Part shown: positions 36,559-46,295 of the stretch, piece after piece | Layout of the letters: the number at the start of each line of letters is the position of its first letter | Position numbering within the stretch: the first letter of the stretch is position 1 | NCBI RefSeq assembly: GCF_041053105.1 | Contig: NZ_CP163444.1 | Location: 7,534,501 to 7,598,500 of the forward strand | Direction: 5' to 3' | Source: Streptomyces sp. R44 | GTDB taxonomy: Bacteria; Actinomycetota; Actinomycetes; Streptomycetales; Streptomycetaceae | DNA: 64,000 nt | Program-made: the position numbers and the translations under genes | Notes under the pieces: model-generated | Told to the model about the DNA's origin: nothing | Seen by the model: the letters and a program-made list of their open reading frames with translations, nothing else | Database searches by the model: none

Positions 36559-39240
36559 CTACGGCGCGCTGTGCGGAGGCCGAGGATCGCTCAGGCCGAG
36601 CTCCGACATCACTTGGCGAGCCAGTTCGAAGGGCTTGTTGCGGGGGCCATGGGGGATGGACGCAGCGGACTCGAAGCTGCGTTGCGCGCCCAGAGCTCTG
36701 GGGCCCACCAGGCCGGCGAGTCGGTAGTGCCGCCAGAGCGGTGTGGGCCGACGGGCATCGATCACGATGAGGTCCGGACGACGCCAGATGACCAGTGCCC
36801 AGGGCCCGGTGTCGGAGTCTGGGCCGGCCCAGGCCCCGACGAGGGGCGCGTCTTCGGCGGCACCTACGGCTTCAAGAGCCATCAGCGCAGGGTTGCTGAA
36901 TCGGCCGGTGACGTGAAGTAGCAGTTTCCCGTGGCGGCGTACGTCGCGGCCCTTCTCGGTGAGAGTCCAGACGGCGTCGGCGAGGGGATCGTCCTGGACC
37001 ACGTCCGACGCCACGTCGAGCACAGCAGCGTGGGCGACAGCAGGACCGAAGGCCGTGTCCAGCAGAGCCGTGTATTCCGTGACGTAAGCGAAATCCACTG
37101 CGGGAAGCAAGTGGCCGACCTCCCGTGAGGCCTCGTTGAAGGCAAGGCTTTCCGAGGTGATCTCGTAGCGTGGGGCATGGCTGCGGAGGACGGCGAGGGC
37201 TACGGCAGCGAGGCTGCCGACCTGGGGCTCGATCCGCTCGGGGAGATCATTTCGATTCAGCGCGCGCACGGCACGGGAGAGCAGAGGCACCCAGTCGGTG
37301 CGTGCCGGAGGCCAGGCGTCTGCCGCGACGGTCCATAGGGTCAGCCGGACGACGAGCATGCGTTCCGGAGGGCCCAGGTGGGGAGCGAGGGCGACGAGAC
37401 GCTGGATCCATCGGCGGTATCTGCGGCGAATCTCCTGGTCAGCCTGCCAGAGGTCGGGAAGAGCCGCAGCGTTCGTTTCCGCGCCGATGCCCGATGCCTC
37501 GGGATCGTGCTCTGCTGTCACGCCCTCGATGGCGTCCTCATCAGGGGTGGCTTCGATGTCGTCGGTGAACCGCTCGTCCCAGGAGACGGGCAGCAGGTCT
37601 TGAAAGGACGTGCCGGTGTCGGTGAGCGAGGGCAGTCCCAGTGCGAAGCGCGTGAGCGGCTGTCCGACACGACCAGCGCACTCGTCCAGATACCGCTCCC
37701 AGCTGCCCTCGTCGCCGTCCAACGGGATCTTCGCGGCTGCGCCGGTGCCGCTGCTCGCCGATGCGACCGCTGAGACGGGGGCCAAGGCTGTGCGCAGGGT
37801 TTCCAGGTCGCCCAGAAAGCGCTCGGCGAGCCTGGGATCCGCGAACAGGTCGGCCGGCTGTGTCGTGGGGGCTTTCGACTGAGCCGGAGCCATACGACGT
37901 AGCGCCCGGTCGGGGTCGACGACGAACACGATGTTGCCGAAGTGGGGTACTCCGTCCTGGCCGACGACGACCAGGCGTACGCGACTGCCCGCGTCCGCCG
38001 GAGCCGTCACCGTCAGCGTGGTCTGGCCGGGCGGGACGTCCGCGATGCGCTCCCATGCCTCCGGCGGTGCTGCCGCCTGGGACAACTCCAGGTGAGCGGT
38101 GTCGGAGAGGGGACGGGCCATGCTGATCTCCAGGCCGTCCGATACGCGTAGGGCACCGAGCAGCAGCGGGCCGTTGCCGGCCATGGCACGGGGGACAGGT
38201 GACATCGAACGAAGCCGGGCGATGGGCTCGTCGGTGCCCTCGGGAAGAAGGGTGGTGGCGACGGGCGTGATGATTCCGAGCTCGCAGTTGCCTCCCTCGT
38301 CCTGGGAAAGCAGCAGGGCCGCAGCGGAGAGGTTCGGGCTGCCGGTCAGGGCCCACCGCTGCCCCTCGGAGGCCCATTCGACGAGTTTTCCGTGGCGGTA
38401 CCTCTGATCGTGGTCACTGACGACACGACCGTTGTACTCCTTGACCAGGGCGGCGACCGATGCACCGTCGAGGTCGCTGAGCCCTGGCTGATAGGCGAGG
38501 GTGAACCGGCGCGGGCGGAAGCGTTCAAGCAGCTTCCGCAGTGCCAGGGAGCGATGGTCGTGAAAGGGCGCGAAGACGGCCAGTTCGTCGACCGGTCCGT
38601 GCGGCAGCTGGTCGATGATGGGTGAGTGCAGGCTGCTGACGAGGTGGACCTGCGGCGCCGTGGGGATGCTGTCGCGGTGGAGCCGGTCCAGGAGCGCCGA
38701 GACCCGATTCAGTGCCTGTGCTACGCCGGCAGAGAACCTCACCTTCTCCGGCAGGCCGCGCAGCCATGCCGTCAGGTGCTGGATCGCGCTGGGACTCTGG
38801 CCTCCGTGCACGCGCAGTACCGTCCACAGCTCGGCGTTGGCCTGCCAGCCGGACAGCGTCGTGTTGCCGGAGCCGAGGGCGATGGTGGCGTGCTGCGGTC
38901 CGGCCAGGATCACCAGTTTGGGATGGAACGCGGCACCGTGCGCGTAGGCCAGACCGGCGAGGTAACTACGGCCGGCCCGCCGGATGGCCCGCGGATCGCT
39001 CCTCGCCATGGAGACGTCCCCGACCACGGTGACGCGGGCGCCGGTGGCCTGGGTGACGCCGAGCGCGACTTCCTCGAAGAACCCCAGATCGGAGGTGAAG
39101 CTCAGGAACAGTGCTTCTTCCAGGCCCTGTTCGCCGATGCGCTCCTCATCGAGGATGAGAGTCAGGGGCGAGGCGAACGCGGTCGGCGTCTCCACTCCAG
39201 GTGTTGGTTCGGTTTCAGTCAACGAGTGCCTTTCCGCCAC
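36559..39240 (-). CDS. PLD-fold (HKD) protein of a defence-like pair
   Basis: The 893-residue protein has two phospholipase-D half sites: His106-x-Lys108 with GSGN at 123-126 (FHPKLVI, LGSGNTTLSGW), and His283-x-Lys285 with GSPN at 300-303 (RHGKLVE, TGSPNLSAAAL). The Asp of the classic HKD motif is absent, as in several PLD nucleases. The remaining 590 residues are unrecognised and probably include a C-terminal helical region. The GTG at 39240 lacks a good ribosome site; an in-frame TTG at 39222, six bases after GGAAAGG, may be the real start. Both lie at the end of the upstream partner gene, so the two are coupled. Third codon positions are less G/C-biased than in the flanks, suggesting transfer. 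A nuclease in phage defence is the inference. Confidence 0.75.
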   Translation of the reverse strand: MAERHSLTETEPTPGVETPTAFASPLTLILDEERIGEQGLEEALFLSFTSDLGFFEEVALGVTQATGARVTVVGDVSMARSDPRAIRRAGRSYLAGLAYAHGAAFHPKLVILAGPQHATIALGSGNTTLSGWQANAELWTVLRVHGGQSPSAIQHLTAWLRGLPEKVRFSAGVAQALNRVSALLDRLHRDSIPTAPQVHLVSSLHSPIIDQLPHGPVDELAVFAPFHDHRSLALRKLLERFRPRRFTLAYQPGLSDLDGASVAALVKEYNGRVVSDHDQRYRHGKLVEWASEGQRWALTGSPNLSAAALLLSQDEGGNCELGIITPVATTLLPEGTDEPIARLRSMSPVPRAMAGNGPLLLGALRVSDGLEISMARPLSDTAHLELSQAAAPPEAWERIADVPPGQTTLTVTAPADAGSRVRLVVVGQDGVPHFGNIVFVVDPDRALRRMAPAQSKAPTTQPADLFADPRLAERFLGDLETLRTALAPVSAVASASSGTGAAAKIPLDGDEGSWERYLDECAGRVGQPLTRFALGLPSLTDTGTSFQDLLPVSWDERFTDDIEATPDEDAIEGVTAEHDPEASGIGAETNAAALPDLWQADQEIRRRYRRWIQRLVALAPHLGPPERMLVVRLTLWTVAADAWPPARTDWVPLLSRAVRALNRNDLPERIEPQVGSLAAVALAVLRSHAPRYEITSESLAFNEASREVGHLLPAVDFAYVTEYTALLDTAFGPAVAHAAVLDVASDVVQDDPLADAVWTLTEKGRDVRRHGKLLLHVTGRFSNPALMALEAVGAAEDAPLVGAWAGPDSDTGPWALVIWRRPDLIVIDARRPTPLWRHYRLAGLVGPRALGAQRSFESAASIPHGPRNKPFELARQVMSELGLSDPRPPHSAP

Positions 39241-40738
39241 TGGTCACTGACCAGTGCTGATTGTGGTGGTGCAGCACGCCGCAGGTGGCCAGGACGGTTC
39301 CGAGCTGATCCAGTCGCAAGCCGACGTCACCCCGCCCCTCCTTGCTGGTCCGGAACAGCCATCCGCCGCGTTCGTGCAGTCGCGTCGGTAGCCACAGCGA
39401 GCCATCGGCGCGGCGGCGCGACTTGGACAGCGCGATGCGCTGTGACCGGGCCACCAGGTCATGGGTCAGTCGGCGCGCGACGTCGCGCAGTCGCAGGGGC
39501 CGGGCTTCCTCAAGTCGGCGCCAGACCCACTCCGGGCCGAGTTCGACGCCGCGTCGGCCGAGAAACGCGTCTCGGACCCTGCCGGTGAGTTCGTCCGACC
39601 GGCGGGCATTGGCTGCGAGAACCCCGAGTTCGGTGAGAGGCAGGGCCTCACCTGCCCTGCGCAGGGCGTGTTCGGCGGGTAGCGGCACGCCTGTGGTGCT
39701 CTGTGTTGCGGGGAGGGAGGAGAGGAACGCCGCGACCGTCATGTCGGGTAGCTCCTCGGCGAAACGGTCGGCGAGTTCTTCGACCGATACCAGCCCGTCG
39801 ACCCGTTCCACCAGCCAGGACCACAGGCGGCGCCACGCTCCGACGGAGTAGTTCCGCAGAGCCACTCCCCGCCAGGCGGATGCGGCATCGACACCGCTCG
39901 CCACGGCGTCGGTGGTGAGGAAGTCACCGAAGGCGAAGACGTGACCGACGTCGCGGGTGAAGCGGGCGACCGGATGCGTTTCGACAACACGTGCCAGTAG
40001 CTGAATGGTCTGCCGACGCGTAGCCGAGCGGGAGCCTCCTTCGGCCGAGGAGTGTGGCTCGCACATCAGCTTCGCGAGCCACGCTCCGTCAGGATGCTCA
40101 CCACCGACGCACACGCACAGCCGGTCGCCGAGAGAAACGAGCTCGTCCACCTGCAGCGTGTCCTCGGCTGCAAGTTCGAGCAGATCGCCCAGCCCGTCGC
40201 GGACCGCCTTCCTGTCGAGCAGCGGTCCGGGTACGGGCATGCGGCCGGGGCTGAGGATGCCGAGCGTGAGCTCGGATCCGGCATACGGACCCCAGAACCC
40301 CCAGGAGTTGCCTACGTATCCATGGGTGCCGGGTACTGCGGACTCGGCCACGGAGACCGTCCCGGAGTGCAGGTGCCGTGCCAAGGCGTCGACGCCGTGG
40401 GCGCGTGGGAGCCCATCATGGGCATGTGGATGGTGCGCGAACGACACGGCTGCCAGAGCCACTTCCGCTCGTCGCAGCAGTGTCTGCGCGGCCGGGACCG
40501 CGAGGCCCTCGGCATCGACTCGGGCCGCGATCAGACCGTGCAGGGCGTAGTAACGCGCGTGCGGAGTCACCGCGGTGACCCCAGGCACCAGGTGATCGAC
40601 CATGCGCATCACATGCCGCTCCACCGAGAGCGGATAACGTCCTGCGGCCACGTCGAGACCGGGTCTACTCCATCCGGGCCCTTCGACAGGTGCCCGCGCC
40701 GTCCTGCCGGCGCCGGGCCCTACCACTTGCTCACCCAT
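39215..40738 (-). CDS. Unrecognised partner of the PLD protein
   Basis: The 507-residue soluble protein has no family I can name. Visible features are YPLSVERHVMRMVDHLVPGVTAVTPHARYYALHGLIA near the N-terminus, GYVGNSWGFWGPYAGSELTLGIL, and a C-terminal basic helical part (RRLTHDLVARSQRIALSKSRRRADGSLWLPTRL) that looks winged-helix-like (RLDQLGTVLATCGVLHHHNQHWSVTSGGKALVD). ATG 40738 is chosen over GTG 40765 because GAGGGAG precedes it. Its stop is inside the start region of the PLD gene. The pair reads like a small defence operon with target recognition here and a nuclease downstream. Confidence 0.6.
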   Translation of the reverse strand: MGEQVVGPGAGRTARAPVEGPGWSRPGLDVAAGRYPLSVERHVMRMVDHLVPGVTAVTPHARYYALHGLIAARVDAEGLAVPAAQTLLRRAEVALAAVSFAHHPHAHDGLPRAHGVDALARHLHSGTVSVAESAVPGTHGYVGNSWGFWGPYAGSELTLGILSPGRMPVPGPLLDRKAVRDGLGDLLELAAEDTLQVDELVSLGDRLCVCVGGEHPDGAWLAKLMCEPHSSAEGGSRSATRRQTIQLLARVVETHPVARFTRDVGHVFAFGDFLTTDAVASGVDAASAWRGVALRNYSVGAWRRLWSWLVERVDGLVSVEELADRFAEELPDMTVAAFLSSLPATQSTTGVPLPAEHALRRAGEALPLTELGVLAANARRSDELTGRVRDAFLGRRGVELGPEWVWRRLEEARPLRLRDVARRLTHDLVARSQRIALSKSRRRADGSLWLPTRLHERGGWLFRTSKEGRGDVGLRLDQLGTVLATCGVLHHHNQHWSVTSGGKALVD

Positions 40739-40935
40739 GGCTCCCTCGACAGCCGCACCTTCCACCCTCAGCGCTGCTCAGTAGGCGAATGATCCATCAT
40801 TCTGGCCCATCGGGTTTCGTGTGGTGGAACTGGTGGCGCAGCCGCTGCGCAGGCGTGCAGCCTCGGGTGGCGGCTCGCCGCCGCATGACGGTGGGTGGCA
40901 TCCGCGGCTCCACCAAGTGGCGCTCCGAGGTGGAT

Positions 40936-42194
40936 TCAGACGTCTTTCGACGTATGTTCGATGTGGAAGCGACTCTGGGACACCACCGTCTGGCGGATGC
41001 GGTTGGTGAATTCGGGTCTTCGGGCGATCCGGTCGACGCCGCCGGCCTTGTTGTTGCGCAGGGCAGTTTTGAAGCACTGGTCGAGCACGCCTGTCAGACG
41101 GTCCATGAGCTCGGTGTTGAGGTGGTCGAGGTCGATGTTCAGCAGATCGCGCGGGGTGGGCTGGCGTAGCCGCGTCAGCGCGTAGGCGGACACTGCGGCA
41201 AGGGGATAGAGCCAGTTCTCGATGGTCTCCCCGAGCAGGGGACGATCCTCGGCGTATGCGTTCAGATGCTGCCGGATCCTGGTGTGGACGTCGAGGGACA
41301 GACGGTAGAGGTCGAGATCCACTTTCGCGGAGAAGATCTGGTGGTAATGCTTGTCCTCGAGGAGCAAGGCCTCTGAGTGCCTGAGCGCCACGTGAGGCTC
41401 GCGCAGCGCGAAGGCCGTGAACTCGCGTGCCAAGCGGAGCATGGAGACGACCTGATCAAGCGGGAACCCGAGGTTGCGGTAGTAACTGGCGCGCCGCTCG
41501 TAGTAGTAGCCGCCGCCATGCGTGAGACCCTCTTCGATGTCCTTCTGAATCGGTTCGGTGGCCCTCAGCGCACCTGCCGGCAGCTGGGTCTGACTGTTGG
41601 TGGCCCGGATGATCCTGTCGCGAGCCGTCCCGTTCTCCGGCGCGACCACGATCTTGACGAGCAGAGAGCGATTGCGGTGATGGCCACCGGCTTGGAAGAA
41701 GCTGTAGACCTCGTGGCTCGTCTGAAGTCCGTTGACGATCTGAGGGTCCTTGATGACGATCTTCTTGCCCGCGATCTGTGCCGCGTCGGCGACGACCGTG
41801 ACGCCGTTGTTGAACCATCAGAAGTCCTCGCCGGTGCCGGACTTCAAGGTCTCACCAATGGCATTGTTCACTGCTGTGGAACCGGCGTAGTCCCGCACGT
41901 TCGATTCGAACAGCTCCAGTCGGAGGGCCTGGTTGTCCGAGGTGATGAAGCGGTAGTACTCATCGAGCCGTGCCAGGCACACGTAGCCCTCCCCGAGGTG
42001 ACGTAGCGGCCGTCCACGAATGACCAGATGCCGTCGATGCCGCAGTCGTGGGCGCCGTCAACGATGCCGTCGATGATTTCGTCGTTGTCCAGATCCCAAT
42101 CCTGCAGCGCCTTGTCTGCTGCGAAGACCGTCGGCCACTCTCCTCGGCCCTGGCGGATGCGATCGTACGATCCGACGTCAGGCGTAGCCTCCTC
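40936..42194 (-). pseudogene. Broken AIPR-family abortive-infection gene
   Basis: Read on the minus strand, one frame gives the family N-terminus (DWDLDNDEIIDGIVDGAHDCGIDGIWSFVDGRYV) down to about 42000. A second frame then gives VCLARLDEYYRFIT, LFESNVRDYAGSTAVNNAIGETL, GEDF, a stop (TGA at 41820-41818), WFNNGVTVVADAAQIAGKK, and the rest to 40936 (IIRATNSQTQLPAGALRATEPIQKDIEEG, YYYERRASYYRNLGFP). So there is an internal deletion with a frame change near 42000, plus one nonsense codon where the family has Trp-Trp. No start codon is seen in frame up to 42300. AIPR proteins act in phage resistance. Confidence 0.75.
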
Positions 42195-42301
42195 TCGGAG
42201 AACGAGGGGGGGACGACGACCGACGACCGTATGACGACGGTGCCCGTGTGGACGCCGGCGACCGCTGATGTCCGAGTGCCGGGGCTGCCGCCGGCGAGTC
42301 G

Positions 42302-43427
42302 ATGACGGACGAGCGCCTGGCCGAGCTGCGCGGAGTGCCGGCCGTGCTGGCCGATCAGCCGATCGTCACGCTTGAGGTGCATCCGCTGCCCGACAGGATC
42401 GACCGCGGGCGTGGCATCCCGCTCGACGTCGTGAGCCCCCTGGCGCAGCACCTGTCCCAGTTCGTCACGCAGTCGGCGCGCAGTTCCCTCACGGTGGCCA
42501 GGGCGACCGCTTCCGGCGAGTGTCTGTATCGCATGGTGGTTCCGGCGAAGGTCGCCGCCCAGTTCGGACAGGGCTGCCTTCGCCCGATGGTGCCGAAGGC
42601 GGGTGGCGGTGCCATCTTCGGCGACCTCGTGAACTCGACGGGCAGGATCGTCGGCAAGGCGCGGTTCGTGCCGGTCGGCGGAGCGGCGGCGGCGGGCACG
42701 GTCGGTGGCGCCGGCGCGACCGCCGGTGCCGCGGCCGCCGGCGGCACCGCGCTCACCGTGGCCGCTCCGCTCGTGCTCATGGCCGTGGCGGTGGGGGTGA
42801 GCGCGCACGCCGACCACAAGCGCCAGCAGGCCATCGCACACATCACGGAGCTGCTTGAGCAGCTTCAGGAGGACAAGCTCGACGACGAGCACAGCGAACT
42901 CGACGGCTGCCGCGACGCCATCGACAAAGCCACCGCCCTTCTGCTCGACCAGGGCAAGATCGGTGTCTCGCTGGGACTCGACTCGGCCGTGCACGCCATC
43001 AACACGGCGCTGGGCAAGGCCGACCGACGCCTTGCCCGATGGCGGAGCGCGCTCGACAGGCTTCCTGCGGGCGAGGCCGTCGAACTCGCCACGCTGACCG
43101 AGTCGTTCCCCGGCCTCGACGAGGACGGCGGCACCTTCCGCACCCACCTCGAACTCGCCTCCCTGGCCGTCGCGCTGAAGCGGCGGGTCGTCGTCCTGCG
43201 GGCCGTCGAGCACGCCCAGAGCGACCCCGGAAATCCGTTCGAGAACTTCATGCGCGCACTCAAGCGTGATCAGCAGCGCCTCGACGAACTGGAGTCGGGC
43301 ATCGCCGACGTCCTGGTACGCCTGTCGGCGCTGGAGCTGGCACGCCCGCCGCTCGACGGACCTGGCGATCGACATCGCCCGCCACAAGGACGGCTCGGTG
43401 GTCGTGTTCCCTGTGCTTCCCGCGTAG
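42302..43427 (+). pseudogene. Unknown membrane-associated protein with broken 3' end
   Basis: The main frame runs from ATG 42302 with good codon bias: MTDERLAELRGVPAVLADQPIVTLEVHPLPDRIDRGRGIPLDV, a Gly/Ala-rich hydrophobic stretch (TAGAAAAGGTALTVAAPLVLMAVAVGVSAHA), then long charged helices to RLSALELA. Near 43345 the coding bias moves to another frame that ends DLAIDIARHKDGSVVVFPVLPA with TAG at 43425-43427. The original frame runs on as non-coding-like sequence. A small deletion with frameshift is the simplest reading. The family is unknown to me; the helical C-terminal half may form a coiled coil. Confidence 0.6.
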
Positions 43428-43511
43428 GCCGGATCCGTTCGGTGCCCCCCGAGTCACCCTCGTATCGTCCCCAACTTCTGCGGCATCATGGTGTGTTGGC
43501 GGAAGTATCGG

Positions 43512-44114
43512 ATGGTGGGGGAGGCGTCCGGTCACATGCGCGGATACGAGTACCAGGACCGGGACGGACATCTCGGGCGATACGACGGCGCGACGGCGAC
43601 CCGTCTCGCCCGCCGCGCGGTGGAGGCGGCGGCGCCGCACGAGCTGCCCCAGTTCCCGATGACGGCCGAGACCTTCCATCAGTCGTCCGCGAAGTACCGG
43701 CTGTGGCCGGTCCGCCGTGACGAGCCGCTGGCGATCGGCCTCGACGTGGTCGCCGCGCTCATCAGCACCGCGGCGCTCTCCGCCGCGGTCCAGGTGCTCG
43801 GTCACCTCGCGCAGCAGTCCACCGCCGAGGCGGTGGACCTCACACGGAACCGGTTGTTACCGAGGCTGTTGCGCCGCCGCACGAGACCGGCCGTCGAACC
43901 GCCCGCCGCGCCCGCGGCGACGGAGCCGCTGACCGCCGAGCAGCTGACCCGGCTGCGCGAGGTGGCCAGACAGGCGGCGCTCCGGTGGCGGGTGCCCGAG
44001 CCGCAGGCGCAGGCGATCGCCGACGGGATCATCGCCGAGCTCGCCACGCTGCCCCCGGAGAGGCCGGACACCGGCGAACCGGGCGGGGAGGGACCGGCCG
44101 AGGCCGCTCGGTGA
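43512..44114 (+). CDS. Small unknown protein with one TTA codon, coupled to the M48 protease
   Basis: The 200-residue protein has a Tyr/Asp-rich start (MRGYEYQDRDGHLGRYDGATATRLARRAVEAAAP), a hydrophobic segment (IGLDVVAALISTAALSAAVQVLG), then a basic and Pro/Ala-rich tail with a helical end (LTRLREVARQAALRWRVPEPQAQAIADGIIAELA). A rare leucine codon TTA lies at 43857-43859, so translation may depend on the bldA tRNA. ATG 43512 follows GGAAG; ATG 43536, after GGGGGAGG, is equally possible. The stop overlaps the GTG of the protease gene. Confidence 0.65.
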   Translation: MVGEASGHMRGYEYQDRDGHLGRYDGATATRLARRAVEAAAPHELPQFPMTAETFHQSSAKYRLWPVRRDEPLAIGLDVVAALISTAALSAAVQVLGHLAQQSTAEAVDLTRNRLLPRLLRRRTRPAVEPPAAPAATEPLTAEQLTRLREVARQAALRWRVPEPQAQAIADGIIAELATLPPERPDTGEPGGEGPAEAAR

Positions 44115-46255
44115 GGCGGTCCGCGCCGGGACCGGCGGCGCTCGGCCGTCCGGGCCCGTTCACGCTCCCCTCCGGCACGTCCGTGCGCTTCGTGCTGCTG
44201 ATCGCCGCGATGGGCATCGTGTCGGCCCTCCTGGTCAACGGCACCTCGGCCGTCCTCCTGTCGTCGGTGCGGTGGGAGGAGTTGCAGGAGTACCACGAGT
44301 GCAACGCCCGGGCGACGGAGGAAGCGGCCCGTGAACGCGGCTCCGCCACCGACATCCGCATCCCCACCGAGCTCGACCTGGGCGACTGCGAGGACCCCCG
44401 CGCCGGCGCCAGCCGGCTCGTCACCGCCGGAGTCTCGGTCGGCCTGCTCCTCGCCCTCCTCGGCGCCTACGCCGGCCTGCCCCGGTACCGGACCCGGCGG
44501 CGCGGCTACCGGCCGCTCACCGGCATGCCCGAGCTCTCCGCGTATCTGGCGGGTCTGCTCGGCGAGTCGGGCGTCCGCGAGCGGGTCGGCTTCCTCGTCG
44601 AGCCGCTGAATCCGGCGGTCCACGCCCTCGCCTTCGGGCGCCTCGGACGGCGCAGGGTGGCGCTGAGCGGAGGGCTGCTCACCCTGTACTCCCTCGACCG
44701 GGCGGCGTTCCGGAGCATCGTCCTCCATGAACTCGCGCACATCCGCAACCGGGACCTGGACATCGCCTTCCTGACCCTGATCCTGTGGCGGGCGAGCATG
44801 CCGACCCTGGGCGCTCTGACGGTGGTCGCGGTCCCGGCGTCCCTGGTCGTCGGGGGCGCGCTCAGGGGCTCCGTCCTGGGCTTCGCCGTCCAGGTCCCGT
44901 TGCTCACCGCACTGGTGGTCCTGCTCAAGAACGCGGTGCTGCGGAGCCGGGAGCTGTACGCCGACGCGCGGGTGACGGAGTGGGAGGGCTCGGCCGACGG
45001 CCTGCGCAGGCTGTTCGGCGCCGCTCCCGCCCGGGAGGGCGCGAAGACCGGCCGTGGCCTGCTGAGCGTCCACCCGCCGCTCGCCGAGAGGGCGCGGGCG
45101 CTGACCGACCGGAGGGTCCTGTACGGGGTCGGCTTCTGGGACATGAGCGCGGTCGGGGCGGCGGGCGCCTTCCTCCACGACATGGTGAGTCTGGGGCCGA
45201 TCGGCGGCGGCAGCCAGGCCGGACCGGTCACGGAGCTCGCCGCGACGGTCCTGTCCGGGTTCCTGGTGGTGGGCGCGGCGGGGACGGTGCTGTGGCAGGC
45301 GGTGACGCACGCCCCGGGCTCCCTCACCCCGGCGCGGCTCCGGCGGGCCGGGCTCGGTCTGGGCCTCGGCCTGGGCGTGTTCCGGCTGCTGTCCTCGTCG
45401 ATGGCCTTCAGCCTGGTGAGCGTGGGCGGGAAAGGGGCGTCGCTGGCCTTCCCGTACCTCGCCCTGACGAGTCTGTGCGGCTGGGCTCTCGTCCGGTGGC
45501 TGGTGCTGGTCGCGGAGGCGTGGGGACCGGTCCTGGCCCGCAACCGCCGTCCGCGACGCGTGCTGTGGACGGTTCTCGCGGTGGGCGCGGCCGGTGTGCT
45601 GCCGATGGCCGACTTCCTGCTGACGCTTCCGACGATGATTCTGTACGCGGCGGCGTTCATCGCGCCCTCGCTGCCGGGCGCGCTGGTCTTCGTCGGAGGC
45701 ACCGGGTTCCTGGCGTCCCACCGGATCGCGTCCCTGGTGGTGCCGGTGCTGCTCACCGCCATGGTGGTGCCGCTGGTCGGGCAGTACGTGTCATGGCGCC
45801 CCGGTGCCCGGCACACGTTCACCGGATTCGGCCCGCCGGGACCGCCACCGGGGGTCCTCGTCCGCCTCGGCGTCCCGGTGGCACCGGCGGCCGCCCTGTC
45901 GGCGCTGCTGGTCGTGTGGACCGGCGCCCCCGCCCCCGTGTTGATGGCCGGCGGGGTACTGATCGCGGGCCAGGTGGCGGCGGCCTTCTGGGCGGGCGGC
46001 GGCTACGCTCCGCTGCCGCTCGCCCGGGGCGCCCTGGCCGCGTTCGGTGCGGGCCTGCTCGGCACGGTGGCCTTCGGTGTGCTGGTGAGGCTCGTGGGCT
46101 GCCTCGCCACGGGCACCGACCCCTGCGTCCCGCTCCCCGGCGCGGTCCACCTCCGCCTGGCCCTCACCATGGCCGCCGTGGGCACCCTGCCGGCCTGGAC
46201 CGTCCACGCCCTCGCGGTCCGGTCCCGCCGTGCCCGGACGCGGCGCCGGGCGTAG
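44111..46255 (+). CDS. M48-family membrane metalloprotease
   Basis: The 714-residue integral membrane protein has the zinc motif HELAH (His206, Glu207, His210, in IVLHELAHIRNRDLDIAFL) and a likely third ligand Glu281 in SRELYADARV, as in HtpX/Ste24-type proteases. Two membrane segments precede the catalytic domain and about eight to ten follow. The long C-terminal membrane region is unusual for HtpX and suits a lineage-specific subgroup. It is coupled by GTGA to the preceding TTA-containing gene. The likely substrate is a membrane protein, and the pair may be a developmental module. Confidence 0.85.
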   Translation: MRRSAPGPAALGRPGPFTLPSGTSVRFVLLIAAMGIVSALLVNGTSAVLLSSVRWEELQEYHECNARATEEAARERGSATDIRIPTELDLGDCEDPRAGASRLVTAGVSVGLLLALLGAYAGLPRYRTRRRGYRPLTGMPELSAYLAGLLGESGVRERVGFLVEPLNPAVHALAFGRLGRRRVALSGGLLTLYSLDRAAFRSIVLHELAHIRNRDLDIAFLTLILWRASMPTLGALTVVAVPASLVVGGALRGSVLGFAVQVPLLTALVVLLKNAVLRSRELYADARVTEWEGSADGLRRLFGAAPAREGAKTGRGLLSVHPPLAERARALTDRRVLYGVGFWDMSAVGAAGAFLHDMVSLGPIGGGSQAGPVTELAATVLSGFLVVGAAGTVLWQAVTHAPGSLTPARLRRAGLGLGLGLGVFRLLSSSMAFSLVSVGGKGASLAFPYLALTSLCGWALVRWLVLVAEAWGPVLARNRRPRRVLWTVLAVGAAGVLPMADFLLTLPTMILYAAAFIAPSLPGALVFVGGTGFLASHRIASLVVPVLLTAMVVPLVGQYVSWRPGARHTFTGFGPPGPPPGVLVRLGVPVAPAAALSALLVVWTGAPAPVLMAGGVLIAGQVAAAFWAGGGYAPLPLARGALAAFGAGLLGTVAFGVLVRLVGCLATGTDPCVPLPGAVHLRLALTMAAVGTLPAWTVHALAVRSRRARTRRRA

Positions 46256-46295
46256 AGCACGGGACCGGACGCGGCGCCGGGCGCAGACCGCGGGC

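Noticed and set aside
36559..42194. Classification of the PLD, partner and AIPR genes as DISARM or a Z1/DUF4420/AIPR operon
   Set aside because: No helicase, methyltransferase, Z1 or DUF4420 gene is present, and the AIPR gene is broken and 200 bases away.
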